Source of the DNA: Streptomyces misionensis
Lineage (GTDB): Bacteria > Actinomycetota > Actinomycetes > Streptomycetales > Streptomycetaceae
Length of the DNA: 64,000 nucleotides
NCBI RefSeq assembly: GCF_900104815.1
Contig: NZ_FNTD01000004.1
Coordinates: 1,993,501 to 2,057,500, forward strand
Direction: 5' to 3'
Within the stretch, counting starts at the first letter, position 1; each line of letters begins with the position of its first letter. The notes under the pieces were generated by a model. That model was not told where the DNA came from. It did no database searches and saw nothing but the letters and a program-made list of their open reading frames with translations. This document shows, one piece after another, positions 26,700 to 34,736 of the stretch. A program made the position numbers and the translations under genes.

Positions 26700-27785
26700 C
26701 TACTGCCGCAGCGCCCAGCCCCGCTCGCGCAGCGCGCTGCTGAGCACCGGGGCCGCGTGCGGTTCGACCATGAGCTGCATCAGACCTGCCTGCTGCCCGG
26801 TGGCGTGCTCGATGCGCACGTCCTCGATGTTGACCCCGGCGCGGCCCGCGTCGGCGAAGATCCGCGCCAGCTGTCCCGGCTGGTCGTCGATGAGCACGAC
26901 GACGGTCTCGTAGACCCGCGGCGCGCTGCCGTGCTTGCCGGGCACCCGCACCTGGCCCGCGTTGCCGCGGCGCAGCAGCTTCTCCACCCCGGCGCTGCCC
27001 GCGCGCCGCTTGTCCTCGTCGCAGGACTGAAGGGCGCGCAGGGCCGTCACGGTCTCGTCCAGGTCGGCGGCGACGTCGGCGAGCAGGTCGGCGACCGGGC
27101 CCGGGTTGGCGGAGAGGATGTCGATCCACATGCGCGGGTCGGAGGCGGCGATCCGGGTCACGTCCCGGATGCCCTGTCCGCACAGCCGTACGGCGGCCTC
27201 GTCGGCGTGTTCCAGGCGCGCGGCGACCATGCTGGAGACCAGGTGGGGCATGTGGGAGACGAGGGCCACGGCGCGGTCGTGGGCGTCGGCGTCCATGACG
27301 ACCGGGACGGCCCGGCAGTGCGAGACGAGTTCCAGGGCGAGGTTGAGCACCTCGGTGTCGGTGTCCCGGGTGGGGGTGAGCACCCAGGGGCGGCCCTCGA
27401 AGAGGTCGCCGGTGGCGGCCAGCGGCCCGGACTTCTCCCGGCCGGACATCGGGTGCGTGCCGAGGTAGGCGGTGAGGTCCAGGCCGAGCGCCTCCAGCTC
27501 CCGGCGGGGGCCGCCCTTGACGCTGGCCACGTCCAGGTAACCGCGGGCGAGTCCGCGGCGCATGGCGTCGGCGAGGACCGTGGCCACGTGCGCGGGCGGG
27601 GCGGCGACGATCGCCAGGTCGACGGGGCCCTCGGGAGGCGCGTCGGTGCCGGCGCCGAGCGCGGCGGCGGTCCGGGCGTGCTCCGGGTCGTGGTCGGCGA
27701 GGTGCACGGTGACCCCGCGCTGGGTCAGGGCCAGGGCGGCGGAGGTGCCGATCAGGCCGGTGCCGATGACGAGTGCGGTTCTCAC
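26700..27785 (-). CDS. tyrA: Prephenate dehydrogenase with ACT domain
   Basis: 361-aa NAD-dependent enzyme of tyrosine synthesis (prephenate to 4-hydroxyphenylpyruvate). An N-terminal Rossmann fold opens with ALVIGTGLIGTS; GTHPMSGREKSGP is the family active-site motif; a helical domain follows; the C-terminal ACT domain (VVVLIDDQPGQLARIFADAG) probably gives tyrosine feedback control. GTG 27785 overlaps the chorismate mutase stop (GTGA), so chorismate mutase and TyrA form a coupled two-step unit. Confidence 0.94.
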   Translation of the reverse strand: MRTALVIGTGLIGTSAALALTQRGVTVHLADHDPEHARTAAALGAGTDAPPEGPVDLAIVAAPPAHVATVLADAMRRGLARGYLDVASVKGGPRRELEALGLDLTAYLGTHPMSGREKSGPLAATGDLFEGRPWVLTPTRDTDTEVLNLALELVSHCRAVPVVMDADAHDRAVALVSHMPHLVSSMVAARLEHADEAAVRLCGQGIRDVTRIAASDPRMWIDILSANPGPVADLLADVAADLDETVTALRALQSCDEDKRRAGSAGVEKLLRRGNAGQVRVPGKHGSAPRVYETVVVLIDDQPGQLARIFADAGRAGVNIEDVRIEHATGQQAGLMQLMVEPHAAPVLSSALRERGWALRQ

Positions 27786-28144
27786 TGGGCGATGTCCTTG
27801 CGCAGGGCGGCCGCGGCGCCGAGGTAGACGTGGGCGATGTCGGCGCGGGGCCGGTCCGACTCGACATGGGCGAGGATCCGGACGACCCGGGGCATGGCGC
27901 CCTCGACGTCCAGCTCCTGCGCGCAGATCAGGGGCACGTCGACGATGCCCAGCTTGCGGGCGGCGGCGGCCGGGAAGTCGCTGTGCAGATCGGGGGTGGC
28001 GGTGAACCAGATGCTGATCAGGTCGTCCGGGACCAGCCCGTTGCGCTCCAGGACGGCGGTGAGCAGGGCGCCGACCTGCTCCTCCATGTGACCGGCCTCG
28101 TCCCGCTCCAGCTGGACGGCCCCCCGGACCGCTCGTACCGCCAC
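27782..28144 (-). CDS. aroH: Chorismate mutase, AroH class
   Basis: 120-aa trimeric AroH-type chorismate mutase (chorismate to prephenate). RAVRGAVQLERDE at the start, WFTATPDLHSDFPAAAARKLG, and the C-terminal HVYLGAA...LRKD are diagnostic and include the usual active-site Arg residues. GTG 28144 lies 7 nt after GAGGAG. It is the first gene of the aroH-tyrA pair and divergent from the Rieske gene. Confidence 0.94.
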   Translation of the reverse strand: MAVRAVRGAVQLERDEAGHMEEQVGALLTAVLERNGLVPDDLISIWFTATPDLHSDFPAAAARKLGIVDVPLICAQELDVEGAMPRVVRILAHVESDRPRADIAHVYLGAAAALRKDIAQ

Positions 28145-28321
28145 GGCGTCGCTCCTCGCTGACAGGTGTTGTCGTGCTCGCCCGTCCAGCGTAGTCAGCC
28201 CGCGTCCGCGGAGCGCCGGGCGCCCGATCGCTGAGACGATGCACATACCGGTTTCTTCCGGTTTCGACGCTTTCATCGGAGCGTCGGTATCCGCATCCCG
28301 ACATGTGTACGGAGTGGTGAG

Positions 28322-28792
28322 ATGACCCAGGGCGCGACGCGGCGCACGGTGATCGCGACGGGCGCGGCGGCGCTCGCGACCGGCTGCGGCGGCAACAACG
28401 GCGGCAGCACCAGCGCCGCCGCCGACAACACCCGCAACGGAACGGACAGCCCCTCCCCGACGCGGCCGGCGTCCCCGGCCGCCTCCACCTCCCCGGCGGC
28501 CGACGCGAAGAAGCTGGCGAGCACCGGCGACATCCCGGAGGGCGGCGGCAAGGTCTTCGACGAGCGGAAGATCGTGGTGACGCAGCCGTCGAAGGGCGAG
28601 TTCAAGGCGTTCTCGGCCGTGTGCACGCACATGGGGTGCACGGTGAGCCGGGTGCAGAACGGCACCATCGACTGCCCCTGCCACGGCAGCAAGTTCAAGA
28701 TCGCGGACGGTTCGGTGGCCGAGGGCCCGGCGACCAAGCCGCTGGAGGAGAAGCGGATCAAGGTCGAGGGAAACTCGATCCAGCTGGGCTGA
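28322..28792 (+). CDS. Rieske [2Fe-2S] lipoprotein, Tat-type signal
   Basis: 156-aa exported Rieske protein. A twin-arginine (R7R8) precedes a short hydrophobic run and ATGC lipobox with C22, then a Ser/Thr/Pro/Ala-rich linker (about 28-62). The Rieske domain has box 1 C101-T-H103 and C106, and box 2 C118-P-C120-H121-G-S: two Cys and two His ligands plus the C106/C120 disulfide pair, as in high-potential Rieske proteins. It stands alone without cytochrome b or an oxygenase, so its redox partner is unknown. It is followed after 21 bp by the nucleotidyltransferase gene and may be co-transcribed. Confidence 0.88.
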   Translation: MTQGATRRTVIATGAAALATGCGGNNGGSTSAAADNTRNGTDSPSPTRPASPAASTSPAADAKKLASTGDIPEGGGKVFDERKIVVTQPSKGEFKAFSAVCTHMGCTVSRVQNGTIDCPCHGSKFKIADGSVAEGPATKPLEEKRIKVEGNSIQLG

Positions 28793-28813
28793 ACCGCCGC
28801 GTAGGCTCCGGGC

Positions 28814-29512
28814 ATGCAGCCCGAGGACCTGGTACGCGACCACACCGTCTACTCCTGTGTCACGGGCTCCCGGGCCTTCGGCCTGGCCACGGAGGCGAGC
28901 GACACCGACCGGCGGGGCGTGTTCCTCGCGCCCACCGCCCTGTTCTGGCGGTTCGAGAAGCCGCCGACGCATGTGGAGGGGCCGGACGAGGAGCGGTTCT
29001 CCTGGGAGCTGGAGCGGTTCTGCGAGCTGGCGCTGCGGGGCAACCCGAACATCCTGGAGTGCCTGCACTCCCCGCTGGTGGAGCGGGTGGACGACACCGG
29101 CCGTGAACTGCTGTCCCTGCGCGGCGCGTTCCTCTCGCGCAGGGCGTACGGCACCTTCACCCGCTACGCCCTCGGCCAGCGCAGGAAGCTCGACGCCGAC
29201 GTGCGCACGACGGGCGCCCCGCGCTGGAAGCACGCCATGCACCTGCTGCGGCTGCTGATCAGTTGCCGCGATCTGCTGCGCACCGGCGAGCTGCGCATCG
29301 ACGTGGGCGACGCCCGCGAGCCGCTGCTGGCCGTGAAGCGGGGCGAGGTGCCCTGGGCCGAGGTGGAGGCGCGGATGGCCCGGCTCGGGGCCGAGGCGGA
29401 GGCGGCGCTGTGCCGCACCCCGCTGCCGCCGGAACCGGACCAGGCCCGGGTGGCGGACTTCCTCTTCCGGGTCCGCCGCGCCTCCGCCCTGGCGTCGCCG
29501 CCGCGCCCCTGA
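28814..29512 (+). CDS. RlaP-like nucleotidyltransferase (first of two)
   Basis: 232-aa predicted nucleotidyltransferase of the RlaP/COG3541 family (DNA polymerase beta superfamily, named for association with RNA ligases). The active-site signature GSRAFGLATEASDTDRRGV supplies GS and the DxD metal ligands (SDTDRRG). Later helices NILECLHSP and HAMHLLRLLISCRDLLRTGEL match the family. It is convergent with a second family member 63 bp away. Natural substrate unknown; RNA end repair is the family's proposed role. Confidence 0.75.
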   Translation: MQPEDLVRDHTVYSCVTGSRAFGLATEASDTDRRGVFLAPTALFWRFEKPPTHVEGPDEERFSWELERFCELALRGNPNILECLHSPLVERVDDTGRELLSLRGAFLSRRAYGTFTRYALGQRRKLDADVRTTGAPRWKHAMHLLRLLISCRDLLRTGELRIDVGDAREPLLAVKRGEVPWAEVEARMARLGAEAEAALCRTPLPPEPDQARVADFLFRVRRASALASPPRP

Positions 29513-29575
29513 CCCGCCGGCCACCGGCCGCACCCGCGCCTCGCAGGTCCTTCCCGCGGCCCGGCCGTCCGGCCC

Positions 29576-30328
29576 TCAGCCGGCCAGCCGTATCCGCACC
29601 ACGAAGTCGTGCAACGCCTCGTGACCGCCCGCCGCGTCCGGCAGTACCGACGCGGCCTGGGCCTCGTCGAGGACCTGGTGCAACCGCTCCACGTCCTGTG
29701 CCACCCGCGCCTGGTCGAGCCCGGGGAACACCCCGTGCTCCCGCTCCGCCTTCGCGGCGATCAGCTCGGGCACGTACGCGGGCGCGTCCCACTCGGCCGC
29801 CAGGGTGGGCAGGTGGGCCTGTATGCCGCCGGTGCGCATGAGGTGGATGCCGGTGAGCAGCACACGGAACGTGTAGAGCAGCGGCTTGAGTTCGCCGGTC
29901 TTCTCGAACAGCCGCCACTGGGTGACCGCGAACCCCCGGTAGTGGTGGGCGTGGTGGCTGGTGAGCACGGCCGGCGCGAGGGCGGCCAGTTCCCGGTGGG
30001 CCTCGCCGGTGTGCACGACGAGCGGCGAGAGCAGCTGCTCCAGCACATAGCCGTTGCGGCGCAGCATCAGCCGTACGAACTTGCGCAGGTCGTGGGTGAC
30101 GAGGTCCAGTTCGACCCCGTAGCGCACCCATGCCTTCGACCGGGTCTCCTCCGGCTCGCGCAGCCCGACGAGGTCGGCGGTGGGCAGCAGGTGGACGCCC
30201 CGCAGGTCCACGTCCGAGTCCTGCGAGGGGAAGCCGTACAGGTGGGCCCCGGAGACGGTGGCGAACAGCAGGGGGTCGGGCTGTTCGGCGACGACGGGCG
30301 CGAGATCCATGTCGAGGTTGTCGATCAT
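29576..30328 (-). CDS. RlaP-like nucleotidyltransferase (second of two)
   Basis: 250-aa paralogue of the 28814-29512 protein: SGAHLYGFPSQDSDVDLRGV holds the GS-x-DxD catalytic core, then VTHDLRKFVRLMLRRNGYVLEQLLSPL and LLYTFRVLLTGIHLMRTG correspond to the same helices. Shared RlaP architecture but clearly diverged sequence suggests different substrates. The ATG at 30328 begins 4 bp after the stop of the ADP-ribosylglycohydrolase, so the two form an operon. Confidence 0.75.
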   Translation of the reverse strand: MIDNLDMDLAPVVAEQPDPLLFATVSGAHLYGFPSQDSDVDLRGVHLLPTADLVGLREPEETRSKAWVRYGVELDLVTHDLRKFVRLMLRRNGYVLEQLLSPLVVHTGEAHRELAALAPAVLTSHHAHHYRGFAVTQWRLFEKTGELKPLLYTFRVLLTGIHLMRTGGIQAHLPTLAAEWDAPAYVPELIAAKAEREHGVFPGLDQARVAQDVERLHQVLDEAQAASVLPDAAGGHEALHDFVVRIRLAG

Positions 30329-30332
30329 GGGC

Positions 30333-31340
30333 CTAAGCGTCCCAGAGCGTGCCCAGTGCCAACAGGTCCTCCCGGTACTCGATCCGCTCGGCCCAGTCGG
30401 CGGGCCAGGCGTCCGCGCCGAGCCAGGCGCCCGCGAAGGCGCCGGTGAGGCAGGCGATGGAGTCGGAGTCGCCGGCGGTGCAGGCGGCCCGGCGCAGGGC
30501 GGTGAGGGGCTCGTCGGGGAAGAGCAGGAAGCACAGCAGCCCGGTGGCGAAGGCCTCCTCGGCGATCCAGCCCTCGCCGGTGGCCTCGCACGGGTCGGTC
30601 TCCGGCGAGTGGGTGGCGACGGCCGCCTCGATCCGGTCCAGGATCGCCAGGCACTCGTCCCAGCCGCGCGCGATGAACTGCTCGGGGCCGGGGTCCTGGG
30701 AGCGGGTCCACAGGTCGCCGAGCCAGAGGTGGTCGTAGCGGGTGCGCCGGTCGAGGGCGTGGGCACGCAGCCGCCCGACCAGCGCGGCCGGTTCGGTGCC
30801 CCGGGCGAGCAGGTGGACCGCGTGGGCGGTGAGGTCGGAGGCGGCCAGCGCGGTGGGGTGGCCGTGGGTGAGCCCGGACTGCAACTGGGCGGCGCCGGAC
30901 CGCTGTTCGGCGCTCAGACCGGGGGCGAGCCCGATCGGGGCGACGCGCATGTTGGCGCCGCAGCCCTTGGAGCCGACCTGGCTGGCCTCCTGCCAGCCAC
31001 GCCCCTCGTCCATCAGCAGGCGGCAGGCGGTCAGGCAGGTGTTGCCCGGCGCGCGGTTGTTGTCCGGCGACTCGTACCAGTCCACGAACTCCTCGCGCAG
31101 CGGGGGTTCCAGACGCGCGGGCGTGAGGGGGCCGTGCGCCATCGCCCGCCGCAGGCCGCGGCCGAGGGCGAGCGTCATCTGGGTGTCGTCGGAGACGAAG
31201 GCGCGCCGAGGCAGCTCCATCCCGCGCCAGGGCCCGCACTTGGCGATGATTTCCGGCACCCTGTTGAACTCGGTCGGGAAGCCCAGGGCGTCCCCGAGGG
31301 CGAGGCCGAGGAGCGCTCCGGTGGCCGGCCGCTTGGACAT
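30333..31340 (-). CDS. ADP-ribosylglycohydrolase family protein
   Basis: 335-aa DraG/ARH-type hydrolase that removes ADP-ribose from protein, nucleic acid or small molecules using a two-metal site. N-terminal GLALGDALGFPTEF, metal-binding SDDTQ (50-54) and C-terminal GDSDSIACLTGAFAGAWLG (second DxD) are intact, so it should be active. GGGGGAT lies 10 nt before the ATG and is part of a large palindrome at 31351-31383. It heads an operon with the second RlaP-like nucleotidyltransferase. Target unknown. Confidence 0.88.
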   Translation of the reverse strand: MSKRPATGALLGLALGDALGFPTEFNRVPEIIAKCGPWRGMELPRRAFVSDDTQMTLALGRGLRRAMAHGPLTPARLEPPLREEFVDWYESPDNNRAPGNTCLTACRLLMDEGRGWQEASQVGSKGCGANMRVAPIGLAPGLSAEQRSGAAQLQSGLTHGHPTALAASDLTAHAVHLLARGTEPAALVGRLRAHALDRRTRYDHLWLGDLWTRSQDPGPEQFIARGWDECLAILDRIEAAVATHSPETDPCEATGEGWIAEEAFATGLLCFLLFPDEPLTALRRAACTAGDSDSIACLTGAFAGAWLGADAWPADWAERIEYREDLLALGTLWDA

Positions 31341-31350
31341 AAAAGATCAT

Positions 31351-31383
31351 CCCCCTTTATCGTCATGGTGACAATAAAGGGGG
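31351..31383. promoter_or_regulatory. 33-bp palindrome over the promoter/ribosome site of the ADP-ribosylglycohydrolase gene
   Basis: CCCCCTTTAT-C-GTCA-TGG-TGAC-A-ATAAAGGGGG: arms of 10 and 4 bp interrupted by a single C/A mismatch around a TGG centre. The region is much more AT-rich than its surroundings. On the gene's strand TTGCGT lies upstream with TATTGT at a suitable distance, so the palindrome would cover the -10 and transcription start, a repressor position; as RNA it would also bury the ribosome site. Regulator not identified. The ADP-ribose-sensing NrtR family, linked to such genes in actinobacteria, is a guess. Confidence 0.7.
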
Positions 31384-31410
31384 ACGGCGGACGGACGCAA
31401 GGCGTGCCGC

Positions 31411-32475
31411 CTACAGATCGACTTCCTTCATCAGCATGCCGACCTCGGTGTTCGACAACCGGCGCAGCCAGCCCGACTTCTGGTCGCCCAGGGTGATCGG
31501 GCCGAAGGCGGTGCGCACCAGCTTGTCCACCGGGAAGCCGGCCTCCGCGAGCATCCGGCGCACGATGTGCTTGCGGCCCTCGTGCAGCGTCACCTCGACC
31601 AGGTAGTTCTTGCCGGTCTGCTCCACCACCCGGAAGTGGTCGGCGCGCGCGTAGCCGTCCTCCAGCTGGATGCCGTCCTTCAGGCGCTTGCCGAGGTCGC
31701 GCGGGATCGGCCCGACGATGTGCGCGAGGTAGGTCTTGCGCACGCCGTACTTGGGGTGGGTGAGGCGGTGGGCCAGCTCACCGTGGTTGGTGAGCAGGAT
31801 GACGCCCTCGGTCTCGGTGTCCAGCCGGCCGACGTGGAAGAGCCGGGTCTCCCGGTTGGTGACGTAGTCGCCGAGGCACTGGCGGCCCTCCGGGTCCTCC
31901 ATGGTGGAGACGACGCCGGCCGGCTTGTTCAGCGAGAAGAACTGGTACGACTGGGTCGCCACGGTCAGGCCGTCGACCTTGACCTCGTCCTTCTCCGGGT
32001 CGACCCGCTTGCCCTGCTCCAGGACGATCTCGCCGTTGACCTCGACGCGGGCCTGCTCGATCAGCTCCTCGCAGGCGCGCCGGGAGCCGTAGCCCGCGCG
32101 CGCGAGCACCTTCTGGAGCCGCTCGCCCTCCTGCTCGGCGCCCGGGAAGGTCTTGGGCAGCTTGACGTCCTTCTTGCCCGCGTACCGCTCCCGGTTGCGC
32201 TCCTCGACCCGCGTCTCGTACTCACGCGAGCGCGCGGGCGCCGTCCGGCCGCCCTGCTGGGGCCGCTGCTTCGGGCCGCCCTTGGCGCCGCCGCGCGCCG
32301 CACCGCCGCGCCCGGACTTGGGGCCGTCCTGGGTCGCGCCGGGGCCCACGTCGTAGCGGCGCTCCTCGGGGCGGGGCTTGCGGGGACGGCCCTGCCCCTG
32401 CCGCTCGTCCCGGTTGTTGCCGGCGCCGCGGTAGTTACCGCGCCCGCCACTCTTGCCGCTGCCGCTGCTTCGCAT
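31411..32475 (-). CDS. rluB: rRNA pseudouridine synthase, RluB/RsuA family
   Basis: 354-aa enzyme isomerising a uridine in 23S rRNA. A basic Gly/Arg/Lys-rich N-terminal extension (about 110 aa) precedes an S4 RNA-binding domain (ERLQKVLARAGYGSRRACEELI), then the catalytic domain with nucleophilic Asp in GRLDTETEG and HEGRKHIVRRMLAEAG near the end. ATG at 32475 is chosen over an adjacent TTG. It follows scpB by 12 bp, a neighbourhood conserved across actinobacteria and firmicutes. The exact uridine is inferred from the family. Confidence 0.93.
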   Translation of the reverse strand: MRSSGSGKSGGRGNYRGAGNNRDERQGQGRPRKPRPEERRYDVGPGATQDGPKSGRGGAARGGAKGGPKQRPQQGGRTAPARSREYETRVEERNRERYAGKKDVKLPKTFPGAEQEGERLQKVLARAGYGSRRACEELIEQARVEVNGEIVLEQGKRVDPEKDEVKVDGLTVATQSYQFFSLNKPAGVVSTMEDPEGRQCLGDYVTNRETRLFHVGRLDTETEGVILLTNHGELAHRLTHPKYGVRKTYLAHIVGPIPRDLGKRLKDGIQLEDGYARADHFRVVEQTGKNYLVEVTLHEGRKHIVRRMLAEAGFPVDKLVRTAFGPITLGDQKSGWLRRLSNTEVGMLMKEVDL

Positions 32476-32487
32476 CAAAGTTCCGTC

Positions 32488-33135
32488 TTAGTCGTCTGCG
32501 TCCTCTACGCCCGGCGCGTCGGGCGCGTCCGGGTCGAACGACGGGACTCCTTCCTGGGTCTCGGCCTCGATCGCCTCCGCCTCCGGGAGGAAGGGCGCGA
32601 GCTCCGGAAGCTCGTCCAGGCCACGCAGGCCCATCCGCTCCAGGAAGTAGTTCGTCGTCCTGTACAGGATCGCACCTGTTTCGGGTTCCGCGCCCGCCTC
32701 CTCGACCAGACCCCGCTGGAGCAGGGTCCGCATCACGCCGTCGCAGTTCACCCCGCGCACGGCGGAGACCCGGCTGCGGCTGACCGGCTGGCGGTAGGCG
32801 ACGACCGCGAGCGTCTCCAGCGCGGCCTGGGTGAGCCGGGCGGTCTGGCCGTCCAGGACCAGCCGCTCCACGGCGGGCGCGTAGGCGGCGCGGGTGTAGA
32901 AGCGCCAGCCGCCCGCGACGTGGCGCAGCTCGAAGCCGCGGCCCTGCACGGTGTACTCGTCGGCCAGCGCGCGCAGCGCGTCGGCGATCTGCCGCCTGGG
33001 CCGCTCCAGGATCCTGGCGAGTTGGTCCTCGGTCGCGGGCTCGTCCACGACCATGAGGACGGCCTCCAGGGCGGGCTTGAGCTCCAGCCCGGCGACGGTG
33101 CCGTCCCCCGCGGCGGCCTCGGTCGTCTCGCTCAC
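32488..33135 (-). CDS. scpB: Segregation and condensation protein B
   Basis: 215-aa subunit of the SMC-ScpAB condensin. Two winged-helix domains: LKPALEAVLMVVDEP at the start of the first, QAALETLAVVAYRQPVSRSRVSAVRGVNCDGVMRTLLQRGLVEE in the second, and an acidic tail. GTG at 33135 overlaps the scpA stop (GTGA), so ScpA and ScpB are made in coupled amounts. Confidence 0.95.
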   Translation of the reverse strand: MSETTEAAAGDGTVAGLELKPALEAVLMVVDEPATEDQLARILERPRRQIADALRALADEYTVQGRGFELRHVAGGWRFYTRAAYAPAVERLVLDGQTARLTQAALETLAVVAYRQPVSRSRVSAVRGVNCDGVMRTLLQRGLVEEAGAEPETGAILYRTTNYFLERMGLRGLDELPELAPFLPEAEAIEAETQEGVPSFDPDAPDAPGVEDADD

Positions 33136-34175
33136 GGCTGCTTCTCCTCCTCGGTCTGCCGGGGTGGCCGGTCGAACTCGTCGGTGACCACCGGGGCCGC
33201 GTCCCCGTCCCCGCCGGTCCAGCGGACCAGCAGCTCGCCGAGGGCCGTCTCCTGCTCCAGGGCGACGGCCTTCTCCCGGTACAGCTCCAGGAGGGCCAGG
33301 AAGCGGGCGACGACGGTCAGGGTGTCGTCGGCGTCCTCGACCAGCGCCCCGAAGCCCGCCTCGCCCAGTTCCCGCAGCCGCGCCACCACGATCCGCGCCT
33401 GCTCCTGCACGCTGACCAGCGGGGCGTGGATGTGGTCGACGTAGACCTGCGGCTTGGGCCTGGGCTGCATCGCCTTGACCGCGAGCCTGGCGAACCCCTC
33501 GGGGCCGATGCTGATCACGACCTCGGGCAGCAGCTCGGCGTGCTCGGGCTCCAGACCGACGGTACGGGGGTGGCGCCGGGCCTCCTCCTCGACGCGCGCG
33601 TTGAAGATGTCGGCGATCCGCTTGTACGCCCGGTACTGGAGCAGCCGCGCGAACAGCAGGTCCCGCGCCTCCAGCAGCGCGAGGTCGGCCTCGTCCTCCA
33701 CCTCGGCGGCGGGCAGCAGCCGGGCCGCCTTCAGATCGAGCAGGGTGGCGGCCACGACCAGGAACTCCGTCGTCTGGTCCAGGTCCCAGTCCGGGCCCAT
33801 CGCCCTGATGTGCGCCATGAACTCGTCGGTCACCTTCGACAGGGCGACCTCGGTGACGTCCAGCTTGTGCTTGGAGATCAGCTGGAGCAGCAGGTCGAAG
33901 GGGCCCTCGAAGTTGGAGAGGCGGACCTTGAAGACGCCGTCGGGTGCGTCGTCGGGGGTCGCGTCGGACGCGGGTGGCTCGTCGGTCGCGGGTCCCGGCC
34001 CTGGTCCGGGTCGGGGCGCGGGCTCCGGTCCGGGCCCGGGCTCCGGTCCGGCGGCAGGGGGTTCTTCCGGTACGACCGTCCCGTGGGCCTCTTCGAGCGC
34101 CGCGGCGCCCGGTCCCCGACCCAGCGCACGCCGACGGCCGGCGGTACCGGGATCGGGGAGGTCGAACGAGGTCAT
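33132..34175 (-). CDS. scpA: Segregation and condensation protein A
   Basis: 347-aa kleisin bridging SMC heads. The kleisin domain starts at VFKVRLSNFEGPFDLLLQLI (about residue 80), with DLKAARLLP and the C-terminal winged helix (FLALLELYREKAVALEQ) behind. It is preceded by an unusual Pro/Gly/Glu-rich, disordered N-terminal extension of about 75 aa (PGPGPEPAPRPGPG). ATG at 34175. It is transcribed with the RHH and parA genes upstream. Confidence 0.94.
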   Translation of the reverse strand: MTSFDLPDPGTAGRRRALGRGPGAAALEEAHGTVVPEEPPAAGPEPGPGPEPAPRPGPGPGPATDEPPASDATPDDAPDGVFKVRLSNFEGPFDLLLQLISKHKLDVTEVALSKVTDEFMAHIRAMGPDWDLDQTTEFLVVAATLLDLKAARLLPAAEVEDEADLALLEARDLLFARLLQYRAYKRIADIFNARVEEEARRHPRTVGLEPEHAELLPEVVISIGPEGFARLAVKAMQPRPKPQVYVDHIHAPLVSVQEQARIVVARLRELGEAGFGALVEDADDTLTVVARFLALLELYREKAVALEQETALGELLVRWTGGDGDAAPVVTDEFDRPPRQTEEEKQP

Positions 34176-34193
34176 GGCCCCCGCAGGCTACCG

Positions 34194-34736
34194 CTAACGT
34201 CCCCGCAGCCGTCGCACGAGGATGCTCGCGTCCCCCCGGGACTCCAGGTCGGCCAGCACCACGGCCACCGCCTCGCGCACGATGCGCCCGCGGTCCACCG
34301 CGAGTCCGTGCTCGCCCCGGAGCACCAGCCGCGCGTGCTCCAGGTCCATCAGTTCCTCGGCGGACACGTACACGGTGATCTTCTCGTCGTGCCGCTCGCG
34401 CCCGCTGGGCCGGCGGCTGGCCGCCCGTCCCCGCTTGCGCGGCTGGGCGGCGGCCGCGGGGCCGTCCGCCGCGGACTGCCGGCGCCGGCCGCGGGACTCG
34501 GCGTCGGCGGGCTCCGCTTCCGCAGCCACGTGCTCCACGCCCTCGCCGTCGCCGCTCCGCACGGGCACGGCCTGCGGCGCGTCCTCGGCGGCGGCCACGT
34601 CGTCGCTCTCCTGCGCGGGAGCCGGCACCCGGGCCTCACCGCCCGCCGCGCGCCGGGGAGTCGACGGCTGCAGCGCCGTCCCCCCTGTCGTACGGAAGAG
34701 TTCGTCGGCCCCCGGCAGACTCACTCGGCGTGACAC
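34194..34736 (-). CDS. Ribbon-helix-helix-type protein between parA and scpA
   Basis: 180-aa protein. A disordered Ala/Glu/Arg-rich N-terminal part (to about residue 113) leads to a C-terminal domain HDEKITVYVSAEELMDLEHARL...DRGRIVREAVAVVLADL, which reads as a strand plus two helices (ribbon-helix-helix DNA-binding, CopG/MetJ-like). Encoded directly after a ParA ATPase, it may be the DNA-binding partner in place of ParB; that is inference. GTG at 34736 has GGGAGGTG 8 nt upstream and overlaps the parA 3' end by 16 bp; a GTG at 34724 (GTGA overlap) is the alternative start. Confidence 0.65.
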   Translation of the reverse strand: MSRRVSLPGADELFRTTGGTALQPSTPRRAAGGEARVPAPAQESDDVAAAEDAPQAVPVRSGDGEGVEHVAAEAEPADAESRGRRRQSAADGPAAAAQPRKRGRAASRRPSGRERHDEKITVYVSAEELMDLEHARLVLRGEHGLAVDRGRIVREAVAVVLADLESRGDASILVRRLRGR

